From assembly GCF_006265095.1 (NCBI RefSeq), contig NZ_VCNK01000033.1, positions 1 through 61,508 of the forward strand: DNA of 61,508 nucleotides, given 5' to 3'. The position numbers were made by a program, and so were the translations under genes. This DNA comes from Phaeobacter sp. B1627 (lineage in GTDB: Bacteria; Pseudomonadota; Alphaproteobacteria; Rhodobacterales; Rhodobacteraceae). Shown in pieces: positions 1-7,918 of the stretch (its first letter is position 1; each line of letters starts with the position of its first letter). The notes beneath the pieces were generated by a model, which did no database searches, had not been told where the DNA came from, and saw only the letters and a list, made by a program, of their open reading frames with translations.

Positions 1-639
1 ATCGGCGCGCAGCTGAACCTCTATTGGGCCGAATTCCAGATCCCGGTCTGGCGGATGGGGCTGCGCAGCTGGCCGCTGTGGGATGCGCTGAATAATTTCC
101 TGCAGGACGATGGCGTGCTGGACGACTATGACATCGTGTTCCTCGACACCCCGCCCGCGCTTGGCTATCTGACCATCAATGCGCTCGCCGCCGCCGATAT
201 CCTGCTGGTGCCGCTGGGGGCGTCTTTTCTGGAATTTGACTCGACGGGGCGGTTCTTTGACATGCTCTATTCCACCTTCGCCTCGATCGAGGAGGGCGAG
301 AACGTTGCGCAGCGTGCGGCCGGTTTGCCTGAAATTAAGTTCGAATGGGATGTAGTACGGGCGCTGATCACGCGCTTTGACGCCAGTCAGCAGACGGACA
401 TGGCGAATGTGATCCAGGCCTATTTTGGCGATTTCATGAATGCCTACCGTCAGGATGTGACGGCCCTCGTGGGCCAGGCGGGAGAGCAGGTGAATGGGAT
501 CTATGAGGCGGATTATCGCGACTTCAACCGCGATACCTATGTACGCGGGCGTGAAACCTTCGACCGGACCTATGCCGAGTTCAAAGAGCTGCTTATCGGC
601 AGCTGGTGGCGCGACGTTCAGATGGAAGGGGCAGAGTAA
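1..639 (+). CDS. parA: ParA-family partition ATPase, C-terminal part (5' end outside window)
   Basis: The reading frame is open from base 1 and ends at 637-639, giving 212 residues of a plasmid partition ATPase. The Walker B-like segment VFLDTPPALGYLTINAL and the following ADILLVPLGASFLEFDS stretch are typical of the long ParA proteins paired with ParB on Rhodobacterales plasmids. ParA uses ATP-dependent DNA binding and ParB-stimulated hydrolysis to segregate plasmid copies. The P-loop and N-terminal DNA-binding region are not here. An N-terminal ParA fragment sits at the other end of the window on the same strand, so both are probably parts of one gene. parB starts 1 base after the stop, indicating an operon. 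Confidence 0.93.
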   Translation: MGAQLNLYWAEFQIPVWRMGLRSWPLWDALNNFLQDDGVLDDYDIVFLDTPPALGYLTINALAAADILLVPLGASFLEFDSTGRFFDMLYSTFASIEEGENVAQRAAGLPEIKFEWDVVRALITRFDASQQTDMANVIQAYFGDFMNAYRQDVTALVGQAGEQVNGIYEADYRDFNRDTYVRGRETFDRTYAEFKELLIGSWWRDVQMEGAE

Positions 640-640
640 A

Positions 641-1738
641 ATGGCAAAACGCAGACGACTGAGCGCCCCGGATGCCGCCGAAATCGAAAAGATCGAGGAA
701 GGTTTCGCCGCGAAACCGGGGGTGAACCCCTTTGAAAACCCGCAATCCGGGAGCTTGCCCGGGGCGCTGGCCAAGGCACCGCCGATTGCCAAAGTTTCGG
801 CCGAGGCGGCGCAGCTGCACGGGATGACAGCGGTGGCCGACCGGGTCGAGCAGGCCCGCGACAAGGCGGACGCCCGCAAATGGCGCGACGCCGAGGACGC
901 GGGTCAGGCCGTGGTGATGGTGCCTTTGGTCCGGATCGACCGCGACTATCTGCGCCGCGACCGGATGCAGCTGGCCGAGGAGGAACTGCAGGAGCTGATC
1001 GGCTCCATTCGCGACAACGGCCTGCGCAGCCCGATCGAGGTGGTGGCGCTGGAGGACGGCGCCTATGGTCTGGTGTCGGGATTCCGGCGGCTGGAGGCCT
1101 TTGCCCGGCTCAACCGCAGCCGCGAAGGGTTCGAGGAGATCCCGGCCTTTTTGCGGCAAGGCACGGAGCGCGCCGAGGCCTATGTGGCGATGGTCGAGGA
1201 AAACGAGCTGCGCGCCAATCTGACCCCCTATGAACGCGGCCGTGTTGCGGTGCTGGTGGCGGGGCAGGGCGTGTTTGCCACCGTCGAGGAGGCGGTCGAG
1301 GTGTTGTTTGCCGCCGCCTCCAAGGCGAAACGGTCCAAGGTGCGCAGCTTTGCCGCCGTGCATGAGGGGCTGGGCGATCTGCTGTACTATCCGAACATGA
1401 TGTCGGAAAAGGTCGGGCTGAAGCTCGCGGCGGCCTTGCGCTCGGGCGGGCAGGGGCCTCTGCGCAAGGCGTTGGCGGCGTCTGCTCCGGAAGATGCCCG
1501 CGCCGAGACCCGCCTGTTGGAGGCAGCCCTGGCCGCCCTGGACCCGGCGCCCAGAGAAAACGCCCGCGGCGGGCGCCCGCGTCAGGTCACCCGGATGGGC
1601 GCGCGCAGTCTGCCCGGTGGTGGTGATCTCAGCGCGGAAATCGGCCTCAATGCGCTGCGGATCGATCTGAAAGGGCGCGAACTGGACGCAACAGCGGTTG
1701 AGGATCTGCTGGCGCTGATTGAACGCCACCTCGGATAG
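641..1738 (+). CDS. parB: ParB-family partition protein
   Basis: 365 aa, starting MAKRRRLSAP directly after the parA stop; a longer upstream frame overlaps parA and is less likely. Family features are visible: VPLVRIDRDYLRRD, the ParB N-terminal box with LVSGFRRLEAF (about residues 145-155), then ENELRANLTPYERGR, the conserved lead-in to the helix-turn-helix that reads parS. The basic, charged N-terminus is where ParB proteins contact ParA. With ParA it forms the segregation system of this replicon. A 15-bp palindrome at 61165-61179, upstream of parA, is a candidate binding site. Confidence 0.93.
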   Translation: MAKRRRLSAPDAAEIEKIEEGFAAKPGVNPFENPQSGSLPGALAKAPPIAKVSAEAAQLHGMTAVADRVEQARDKADARKWRDAEDAGQAVVMVPLVRIDRDYLRRDRMQLAEEELQELIGSIRDNGLRSPIEVVALEDGAYGLVSGFRRLEAFARLNRSREGFEEIPAFLRQGTERAEAYVAMVEENELRANLTPYERGRVAVLVAGQGVFATVEEAVEVLFAAASKAKRSKVRSFAAVHEGLGDLLYYPNMMSEKVGLKLAAALRSGGQGPLRKALAASAPEDARAETRLLEAALAALDPAPRENARGGRPRQVTRMGARSLPGGGDLSAEIGLNALRIDLKGRELDATAVEDLLALIERHLG

Positions 1739-1841
1739 GCGGAGCGGGATCCCGACACAGGATCCGTGCCCATGGTAAAATATAGCAAAATCGAGATGTG
1801 TTTTCTTGTTTGAGATCAGTGTCCGGTTCCGCGTCCGGGGA

Positions 1842-1855
1842 TTGATCAATGTCAA
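1842..1855 (+). promoter_or_regulatory. FNR/FnrL-type box upstream of ftsH
   Basis: TTGATCAATGTCAA fits the FNR consensus TTGAYNNNNRTCAA exactly and lies about 100 bases before the ftsH start. The flanks extend the symmetry to GATTGATC-N2-TGTCAATC, shared with the box at 6826-6839. It suggests activation at low oxygen by an FnrL/Dnr-type regulator encoded elsewhere. Confidence 0.75.
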
Positions 1856-1951
1856 TCGCATCTCCCCATGACTGTCCAGAGTGTGATCACCGGACAGAAG
1901 GCCGCCCGCAAATCAGGGGTCTCTGCTGCCGCCGCCCCGAGGAAAACGACA

Positions 1952-3844
1952 ATGGAAAAGCAAAATCAGTTCAACTGGAGCTTCTGGCTGGTCGCGGCCG
2001 TGGTCTGGCTTGGGATCCAGGCCTGGGTCGGATATCGCGATGTGATGACGCTGTCGTACAGTGAATTCCGCGACAGTCTGGACGCCGGTTCAATTGCCGG
2101 TCTGACGGTGACGGAAACCCTGATCGAAGGCAGTTTTACCGAGCCTGTGGAGGGGCGTGACCATTTCGTTGTGCACCGTGTGGACCCGGATTTCCTGTCT
2201 GAGATGGCGCAATATGATGTCGCCATCACCGGGGCCTCGGACCAGACCTGGCTGACAACGCTCTTGTCATGGATTTTGCCGGTTCTTCTGTTCTTCGGCC
2301 TCTGGATGATCCTGTTGCGGCGCATGTCCGGGTCTCAGGGGTTCGGGAGCCTCGTCAACATCGGGAAATCCAAGGCCCGGGTCTATCTGGAGACCAAAAC
2401 CGGCGTCACGTTTGCGGATGTTGCAGGCATCGATGAGGCCAGGGGCGAGCTGCAGGAAATCGTTTCCTTTCTTCAGGACAAGGAAAAATACGGACGGCTT
2501 GGGGCCCATATTCCCAAGGGTATTTTGCTGGTCGGCCCGCCGGGCACCGGCAAGACGCTGCTGGCCCGCGCGGTGGCGGGGGAGGCGGGCGTGCCCTTCT
2601 TCTCGATCTCGGGTTCGGAGTTTGTCGAGATGTTTGTGGGGGTCGGGGCAGCCCGGGTGCGCGACCTCTTTGAACAGGCGCGGCAGGCGGCGCCCTGCAT
2701 CATCTTCATCGATGAGTTGGATGCGCTCGGGCGGGCGCGATCTGCTGTCGGGGGCTATGGCGGCGGTGACGAGAAGGAGCAGACGTTGAACCAGCTTCTG
2801 TCGGAGCTTGACGGGTTCGATCCTCGGGTGGGAATTGTCCTTCTGGCGGCGACCAACCGGCCCGAAGTGTTGGACGCTGCCCTGTTGCGGGCGGGTCGGT
2901 TTGATCGCCAGATCGTTGTTGACCGGCCCGAGCGCAAGGGCAGGGCGGCAATCCTGAAGGTCCACGCCAAGGGCATAGCCCTCGCCGATGATGTGGACCT
3001 CGATCAGGTGGCGGCGATTACGACCGGCTTCACCGGGGCTGATCTGGCCAATCTGATGAACGAGGCGGCCATCGTTGCGACGCGGCGCGATGGCGACAGG
3101 GTCGGCATGTCGGACCTGACGGCAGCGGTGGAGCGGATCGTGGCGGGGGTGGAGCGCAAGTCGCGGGTACTGGGGGAGGCCGAACGCGCTCGCGTTGCCC
3201 ATCATGAAATGGGACACGCGCTGGTTGCCGCAAACGTGTCCCATGCGGATCCCGTTCACAAGGTCTCGATCATTCCACGGTCGATCGGGGCTCTGGGCTA
3301 TACAATGCAGCGCCCCACCGAGGATCGCTTTCTGATCACGTTTCGCGAGTTGAAAGACCGCATGGCCGTGTTGATGGCGGGGCGGGCCGCGGAGGCGCTG
3401 ATCTTTGACGAGGTCTCCACCGGCGCATCGGACGATCTGGTCAAAGCGACTGATATCGCGCGCGAATGCGTCACCAGATTCGGCATGTCGCCGGAGGTTG
3501 GTCAGGCTGTCCTGGAGGAAAAGCCCGGCCAGTACCTCAACCAAGGCGGATCGATGCGGATGGCGCGGGACTATTCAGAACAGACCGCGCGCGAGATCGA
3601 CCTGGCGGTGCGGGCTTTGCTTGAGCAGGCCTATGACCAGGCGAGGGCGGTTTTGTCGGCGCATTTGGCACAGCTCAGGGCAGGGGCTGCATTGTTGCTG
3701 GAGCGTGAGACCATCACGCCAGAGGATTTTCCGCCCATTTCACGGCCCGCGCATCCCACGGACAGCACAGGCCCATGTGGCCGGAATGCATCTGGTGACC
3801 CATCCGGCGCCCCACCCAACGCTTGCGCCCATTTCGCAGAATGA
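1952..3844 (+). CDS. ftsH: ATP-dependent zinc metalloprotease FtsH
   Basis: 630 aa from MEKQNQFNW, preceded by a GAGGA ribosome-binding site; an upstream in-frame ATG at 1868 would add 28 residues without family likeness. Order: membrane helix at about residues 10-27, a short periplasmic domain, second helix at about 106-122, AAA domain with Walker A GPPGTGKT (195-202), Walker [13 protein letters not shown] and [23 protein letters not shown], then the zinc protease site HEMGH at about 417-421 (usually HEAGH). FtsH degrades misfolded or short-lived membrane and cytosolic proteins. The order and length are those of a complete enzyme. It is probably a second copy beside a chromosomal ftsH, and the FNR box suggests microaerobic use. 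Confidence 0.95.
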   Translation: MEKQNQFNWSFWLVAAVVWLGIQAWVGYRDVMTLSYSEFRDSLDAGSIAGLTVTETLIEGSFTEPVEGRDHFVVHRVDPDFLSEMAQYDVAITGASDQTWLTTLLSWILPVLLFFGLWMILLRRMSGSQGFGSLVNIGKSKARVYLETKTGVTFADVAGIDEARGELQEIVSFLQDKEKYGRLGAHIPKGILLVGPPGTGKTLLARAVAGEAGVPFFSISGSEFVEMFVGVGAARVRDLFEQARQAAPCIIFIDELDALGRARSAVGGYGGGDEKEQTLNQLLSELDGFDPRVGIVLLAATNRPEVLDAALLRAGRFDRQIVVDRPERKGRAAILKVHAKGIALADDVDLDQVAAITTGFTGADLANLMNEAAIVATRRDGDRVGMSDLTAAVERIVAGVERKSRVLGEAERARVAHHEMGHALVAANVSHADPVHKVSIIPRSIGALGYTMQRPTEDRFLITFRELKDRMAVLMAGRAAEALIFDEVSTGASDDLVKATDIARECVTRFGMSPEVGQAVLEEKPGQYLNQGGSMRMARDYSEQTAREIDLAVRALLEQAYDQARAVLSAHLAQLRAGAALLLERETITPEDFPPISRPAHPTDSTGPCGRNASGDPSGAPPNACAHFAE

Positions 3845-3869
3845 TTTGGCTCAACTCTCTGACGCATGG

Positions 3870-3889
3870 CTGCACCGGAACCGGTGCAG
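3870..3889. repeat. Perfect 9-bp inverted repeat between ftsH and fabI
   Basis: CTGCACCGG-AA-CCGGTGCAG lies 26 bases after the ftsH stop, in the 267-bp region between the convergent ftsH and fabI. No T-run follows, so it may be a weak terminator or RNA-stabilising hairpin. Nothing else is recognised in this gap. Confidence 0.5.
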
Positions 3890-4111
3890 GTGTTTCGCTG
3901 GATCGGACTGGAAAATAACGAAACTCAACGTGAAATCGAGGGCGCCCTTGGCCTCGGCACAGAAAAACACTCCCGCTTGCGATGGCTGGGCAGCGGAGGC
4001 ACCGCAGCTCAGATCGAGGCCTGCGGCGTCAGTGAGCGCGGGTTCACAGGGAACGCAGGGCGAAGCGCCGGAACGGCCGGGCGCGCCGGGGACGGTGTCT
4101 CTGTGGTGCAG

Positions 4112-4882
4112 TCATGCGACCACGTGGTAGCCGCCATCGACGTAGGTAATGTCGCCTGTCACCTTGGCGGACAGATCGCTGACGAGGCCGGTGGCCACAT
4201 GGCCGATGTCTTCGAGCGACACGAGGCTGCGCGTCGGAGCGCGTTTGCGGGCGTCATTGATCAAGGCGTCAAAATGGGCGATCCCCGAGCCCGCGCGGGT
4301 CTGTACCGGGCCGGGGGACAGCGCATTGACCCGGATCTGTCGCGGGCCAAGCTCAGCCGCCAGATAGCGCACCGTACCTTCAAGTGCCGATTTCACCGGC
4401 CCCATGATGTTGTAATTGTCGACCACTTTTTCCGCGCCATAATAGCTCATGGTCAGGATGCTGCCGCCGTCCGTCATCAACGGCACGGCCAGCTTTGTCA
4501 GGCGGATCAGAGAATGGACCGAGATGTCCATGGCCTCGGCGAAGCCCTCTTTCGAGCATTGGCTGACCGGGCCGTGCAGATCGTCGCGTGGGCAGAAGGC
4601 CACAGAATGCAGGAGGAAATCCAACCGCCCCCAGTCCGAAGCGATCCTGTCGAACACGGCCGCTGTTTCGGCGTCATCCTGAACGTTCAGCGGCAGGAAG
4701 ATGGCGGCCTCCAGCGCCTCTGCCACGGGCGCGACATAGGGTTTTGAGGTCGCGTTGGCATAGGTGACGGCAAGGTCGGCCCCGGCGTTGCGGAAGGCAT
4801 TGGCGCAGCCCGCAGCGATGGAATGTTCATTGGCGATACCGACAACCAGCCCGCGTTTGCCCTTCAGGAGAGTATGGGTCAT
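4112..4882 (-). CDS. fabI: Enoyl-[acyl-carrier-protein] reductase FabI
   Basis: 256-aa short-chain dehydrogenase of the FabI type, which reduces trans-2-enoyl-ACP with NAD(P)H in the last step of each fatty-acid elongation round. The N-terminal GLVVGIANEHSIAAGCA is the FabI cofactor loop (G-x5-SIA), and the catalytic Tyr-x6-Lys is seen as YNIMGPVK. Length matches the family. It starts 7 bases after phaC, with AGGAG overlapping the phaC end, so phaC-fabI is an operon. Its place between phaC and an FNR-regulated set suggests a role in lipid/PHA adjustment at low oxygen instead of housekeeping; that is inference. Confidence 0.92.
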   Translation of the reverse strand: MTHTLLKGKRGLVVGIANEHSIAAGCANAFRNAGADLAVTYANATSKPYVAPVAEALEAAIFLPLNVQDDAETAAVFDRIASDWGRLDFLLHSVAFCPRDDLHGPVSQCSKEGFAEAMDISVHSLIRLTKLAVPLMTDGGSILTMSYYGAEKVVDNYNIMGPVKSALEGTVRYLAAELGPRQIRVNALSPGPVQTRAGSGIAHFDALINDARKRAPTRSLVSLEDIGHVATGLVSDLSAKVTGDITYVDGGYHVVA

Positions 4883-4888
4883 AGCTGC

Positions 4889-6745
4889 TTACTCCTGCAA
4901 GACATAGGTGCCTGGTGCATCACATAGCGGGGGATAGCCGTGGTCGGGCGCCCCAAGGGGCGGCGGCGTTGTCGGCGCGCCCGACTGTTCGGCCAGCCAG
5001 TCGGTCAGCGCGGGCCACCATGATCCCTCGGTCGGGCGTATCTCGGCCATCCAGCGATCCGGGTCGATATAGGACGCGTCTTTTGTGCCCGACGCGATGC
5101 GGTAGTGGCGGCGCGGGTGCCCCGGTTCCGAGACGATGCCCGCATTGTGCCCGCCGCTGGTCAGAACGAAGGTGACGTCGGTGTCGGACAGCAGGTTGAA
5201 CTTGTAGACGGAATGCCACGGCGCCACGTGGTCGCGTTCTGTCCCGACCAGAAACACGGGCGCGCGGATATCGGAGACGGTCACCGGGGCTTTGCCGACC
5301 TGGTAGCGCCCCTCTGCCAGATCGTTGTTCAGATAGAGCCTGCGCAGATATTCGGAGTGCATCCGATAGGGCATGCGCGTGGCGTCCGAATTCCAGGCCA
5401 TCAGGTCGATCATCGGGGTGCGCTCCCCCATCAGATAATCATGGATGATATAGGACCAGATCAGATCGTTGGAGCGCAGCAGCTGAAAGGTTCCCGCCAT
5501 TTGCGATGTGTCCAGATAGCCCTGGTCCCACATCATATCCTCAAGGTAGGTCAGCTGGCTTTCGTTGATGAAGAGCTGCAGCTCTCCGGCTTCGGTAAAA
5601 TCCGTCTGTGCCGCCAGCAGCGTCAGGGTCCGGAGCCGGTCGTCCTGGTCGCGCGCCATTGCGGCGGCCGCAATCGACAGCAGCGTGCCGCCCAGGCAGT
5701 AGCCAACCGCATGCACCTTTTCGTCGGGAAGGATGGTCTGCACCGCGTCCAATGCGTCCATCACCCCATGGGTCACGTAATCGTCCATGCCCAGGTCTCT
5801 GTCCCCGGCATCCGGGTTCATCCAGGAGACCATGAACACGGTAAAGCCCTGAGCGGTCAGAAACCGGACCATCGAATTCGTCTCGCTCAGATCAAGAATG
5901 TAGTATTTCATAATCCAGGCGGGCACGATCAGGATCGGCTCGGGTCGCACGGTGTCGGTGGTTGGCGCGTATTGGATCAGTTCGATCAGCCGGTTGCGAT
6001 AGACCACCTTGCCGGGAGTGGTCGCCAGGTTCTCGCCAACCCGGAATGCCTCTGCGCCGACGGGCTTTTCGCCGGTGGCCAGCCGGGTGGCGTCCTCCAG
6101 ATAGTTCTGCCAGCCACGCACAAGGTTCCATCCCCCGTCCTGAGCGGTCTTTTGCAGCACATCGGGGTTTGTCAGGATGAAATTGGACGGAGAAACAAAA
6201 TCAAGAATCTGGCGCGAGACGAATTCCATGACGTTTTCGTGCTGTTTGGTCATGCCAGCGACGCCGGTCGTGGCGTTGTGCCACCATTGCTGGTTGAGCA
6301 GAAAGGTCTGGTGGATCAGATTGTAGGGCCAGGCCTTCCAGGCATCGCTGCGGAACCGTTTGTCCTGTGGCAGCGGTTGAATACAGGTGCGGGGGCTGTC
6401 CGGATGGCTGGCGCAGGTGGCCGCATAGCTGGCCAGTTTCGCAGATTTCTTCGCGGCCTTCTCAAGAAGCTGAAGCTGCTTGCCGGGCGCGGATGCGAGA
6501 TGCAGCGCCCAGTCCGAGCAGGCGGCGGCAAGCGCGATCGGCGACAGCCCTGCCGTAGACTTTGCGATTGCGGCCTTGAGCCCTTTGTCCAGAGCCTCTT
6601 CCAGCGTTGTGTGCGCCTGCGAAACCGGCATGCTGTCCGGGTCCGCGCCGACAGGCTGCACCAAAGACCGCGTCAAAGGCTGCGGGGCCTTGCGGGGCGC
6701 TGCTTTGGGCTTGGACGGTTCATGAAGTGTGGTGACGCTCGCCAT
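4889..6745 (-). CDS. phaC: Class I poly(3-hydroxyalkanoate) synthase PhaC
   Basis: 618 aa, the usual size of class I PHA synthases that polymerise 3-hydroxyacyl-CoA into cytoplasmic granules. The lipase-like box VGYCLGGTLL carries the catalytic Cys. GTERDHVAPWHSVYKF supplies the catalytic Asp and GGHNAGIVSEPGHPRRHY the His. The N-terminal 80 residues are Ala/Lys/Pro-rich linker. The gene is divergent from the HlyD gene, with the FNR box at 6826-6839 in between. No phaA, phaB or phasin gene is present, so monomer supply is from elsewhere. Confidence 0.95.
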   Translation of the reverse strand: MASVTTLHEPSKPKAAPRKAPQPLTRSLVQPVGADPDSMPVSQAHTTLEEALDKGLKAAIAKSTAGLSPIALAAACSDWALHLASAPGKQLQLLEKAAKKSAKLASYAATCASHPDSPRTCIQPLPQDKRFRSDAWKAWPYNLIHQTFLLNQQWWHNATTGVAGMTKQHENVMEFVSRQILDFVSPSNFILTNPDVLQKTAQDGGWNLVRGWQNYLEDATRLATGEKPVGAEAFRVGENLATTPGKVVYRNRLIELIQYAPTTDTVRPEPILIVPAWIMKYYILDLSETNSMVRFLTAQGFTVFMVSWMNPDAGDRDLGMDDYVTHGVMDALDAVQTILPDEKVHAVGYCLGGTLLSIAAAAMARDQDDRLRTLTLLAAQTDFTEAGELQLFINESQLTYLEDMMWDQGYLDTSQMAGTFQLLRSNDLIWSYIIHDYLMGERTPMIDLMAWNSDATRMPYRMHSEYLRRLYLNNDLAEGRYQVGKAPVTVSDIRAPVFLVGTERDHVAPWHSVYKFNLLSDTDVTFVLTSGGHNAGIVSEPGHPRRHYRIASGTKDASYIDPDRWMAEIRPTEGSWWPALTDWLAEQSGAPTTPPPLGAPDHGYPPLCDAPGTYVLQE

Positions 6746-6825
6746 GTGATGGCCTTTCCGGGAATCCTGAGATGCACGATCTGGTTGCGTATGATCTCTG
6801 ATTACTGCGGCGGGACTGTCGCCGA

Positions 6826-6839
6826 TTGATCTGTGTCAA
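6826..6839. promoter_or_regulatory. FNR/FnrL-type box between phaC and the HlyD gene
   Basis: TTGATCTGTGTCAA matches TTGAYNNNNRTCAA. It lies about 87 bases from the phaC start and 105 from the HlyD-gene start, so it could serve both divergent operons. It shares the extended GATTGATC-N2-TGTCAATC form with the box at 1842-1855. Confidence 0.75.
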
Positions 6840-6937
6840 TCCGCGAACGCCTACAGATGGCAGATGCGGGGCAGGAAAGGGCGAACGGCGCTTCGTTCGC
6901 CGGGTGGGGCAGGAGTGGTCGCGATGGGTGACAAAGA

Positions 6938-7918
6938 ATGAAACGGGTTTGGTCTATCCTTGTGATCGCTGGTTTGCTGCTCGCCGGGGCAGGGGCCTAT
7001 TGGTGGCAAAGCGCCATGGCGCCGACGCTCCCGGAGGGCATCGCCGCATCCAACGGGCGGATTGAAGCGGGGCGGATCGGGATCGCGACCCGGCTTTCCG
7101 GGCGCATCGACGAAGTGTTCATCGACAAAGGGGATTGGGTGGAAGCGGGTGCTCTGATTGCGCGTATGGATACGCTGGAGCTGGCGGCCGAGCTGCATGC
7201 GGCGCAGGCACTGGTGCGTCAGGCGCAGCAGCAGAAACTTCAGGCAGAGGCCCTGTTGCGTCAGCGCCGCTCGGAGGGTGTCACGGTGCAGGCGGAATTC
7301 AATCGGGTTTCCCAGCTTTTTGAGGACGGTTTTATCAGCGAGGCGCGGCTGGATGGCCAACGCACGGTTCTGGAAACGGCCCAGGCCGCCCTTGCGGCGG
7401 CGGAGGCAGGCATCCCGCTGGCCGACGCGACGATTGCGGCGGCCGAGGCATCTGTTGAACGGCTGCAGTCCCTGATCGACGACGCCAATCTGACTGCGCC
7501 GCGCGCCGGACGCGTGCAATATGTTCTGGCGCAGGAAGGCGAAATTCTGGGGGCGGGGGGGCGTGTTGCAACGCTGACCGACCTGTCGGACATGTATATG
7601 TCGATCTTCCTGCCGACGCGCGCTGCCGCCCGGCTGGCCATCGGTGCCGAGGCGCGGATCATCCTTGATGCGATTCCCGAATATGTCATCCCGGCCACTG
7701 TGACCTTCGTTGCCAGCTCGGCGCAGTTCACCCCCCGCTCTGTCGAGACAGAGGAGGAACGCGACGGGCTGATGTTTCGGGTCAATCTGACCATCGCGCC
7801 CGATCTGCTGATGACCTATCGCGACCGCGCCCGCGCCGGCGTTCCGGGCATGGGGTATGTGCGCGTTGACACCGATGCCGACTGGCCCGCAGAGCTTGCC
7901 GTGAAGCTGCCGCAATGA
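6938..7918 (+). CDS. HlyD-family periplasmic adaptor (membrane fusion protein)
   Basis: 326 aa. One N-terminal membrane anchor (WSILVIAGLLLAGAGAYWW), then a biotinyl-lipoyl-like half domain starting ASNGRIEAGRIGIATRLSGR, a long Ala/Gln/Glu-rich coiled-coil hairpin (about residues 80-185), and the second half with LTAPRAGRVQYVLAQEGE. This order is that of YbhG/EmrA-like adaptors that join an inner-membrane ABC pump to an outer-membrane channel. The last four bases overlap the start of the next gene (ATGA), so it is coupled to the fused ABC transporter. Substrate unknown. Confidence 0.9.
   Translation: MKRVWSILVIAGLLLAGAGAYWWQSAMAPTLPEGIAASNGRIEAGRIGIATRLSGRIDEVFIDKGDWVEAGALIARMDTLELAAELHAAQALVRQAQQQKLQAEALLRQRRSEGVTVQAEFNRVSQLFEDGFISEARLDGQRTVLETAQAALAAAEAGIPLADATIAAAEASVERLQSLIDDANLTAPRAGRVQYVLAQEGEILGAGGRVATLTDLSDMYMSIFLPTRAAARLAIGAEARIILDAIPEYVIPATVTFVASSAQFTPRSVETEEERDGLMFRVNLTIAPDLLMTYRDRARAGVPGMGYVRVDTDADWPAELAVKLPQ

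Noticed and set aside
593-1861. Long minus-strand ORF of 422 codons opposite parB
   Set aside because: Its translation is rich in Arg/Gln/His/Pro without domains and it is the antisense shadow of the clear parB gene in high-G+C DNA.
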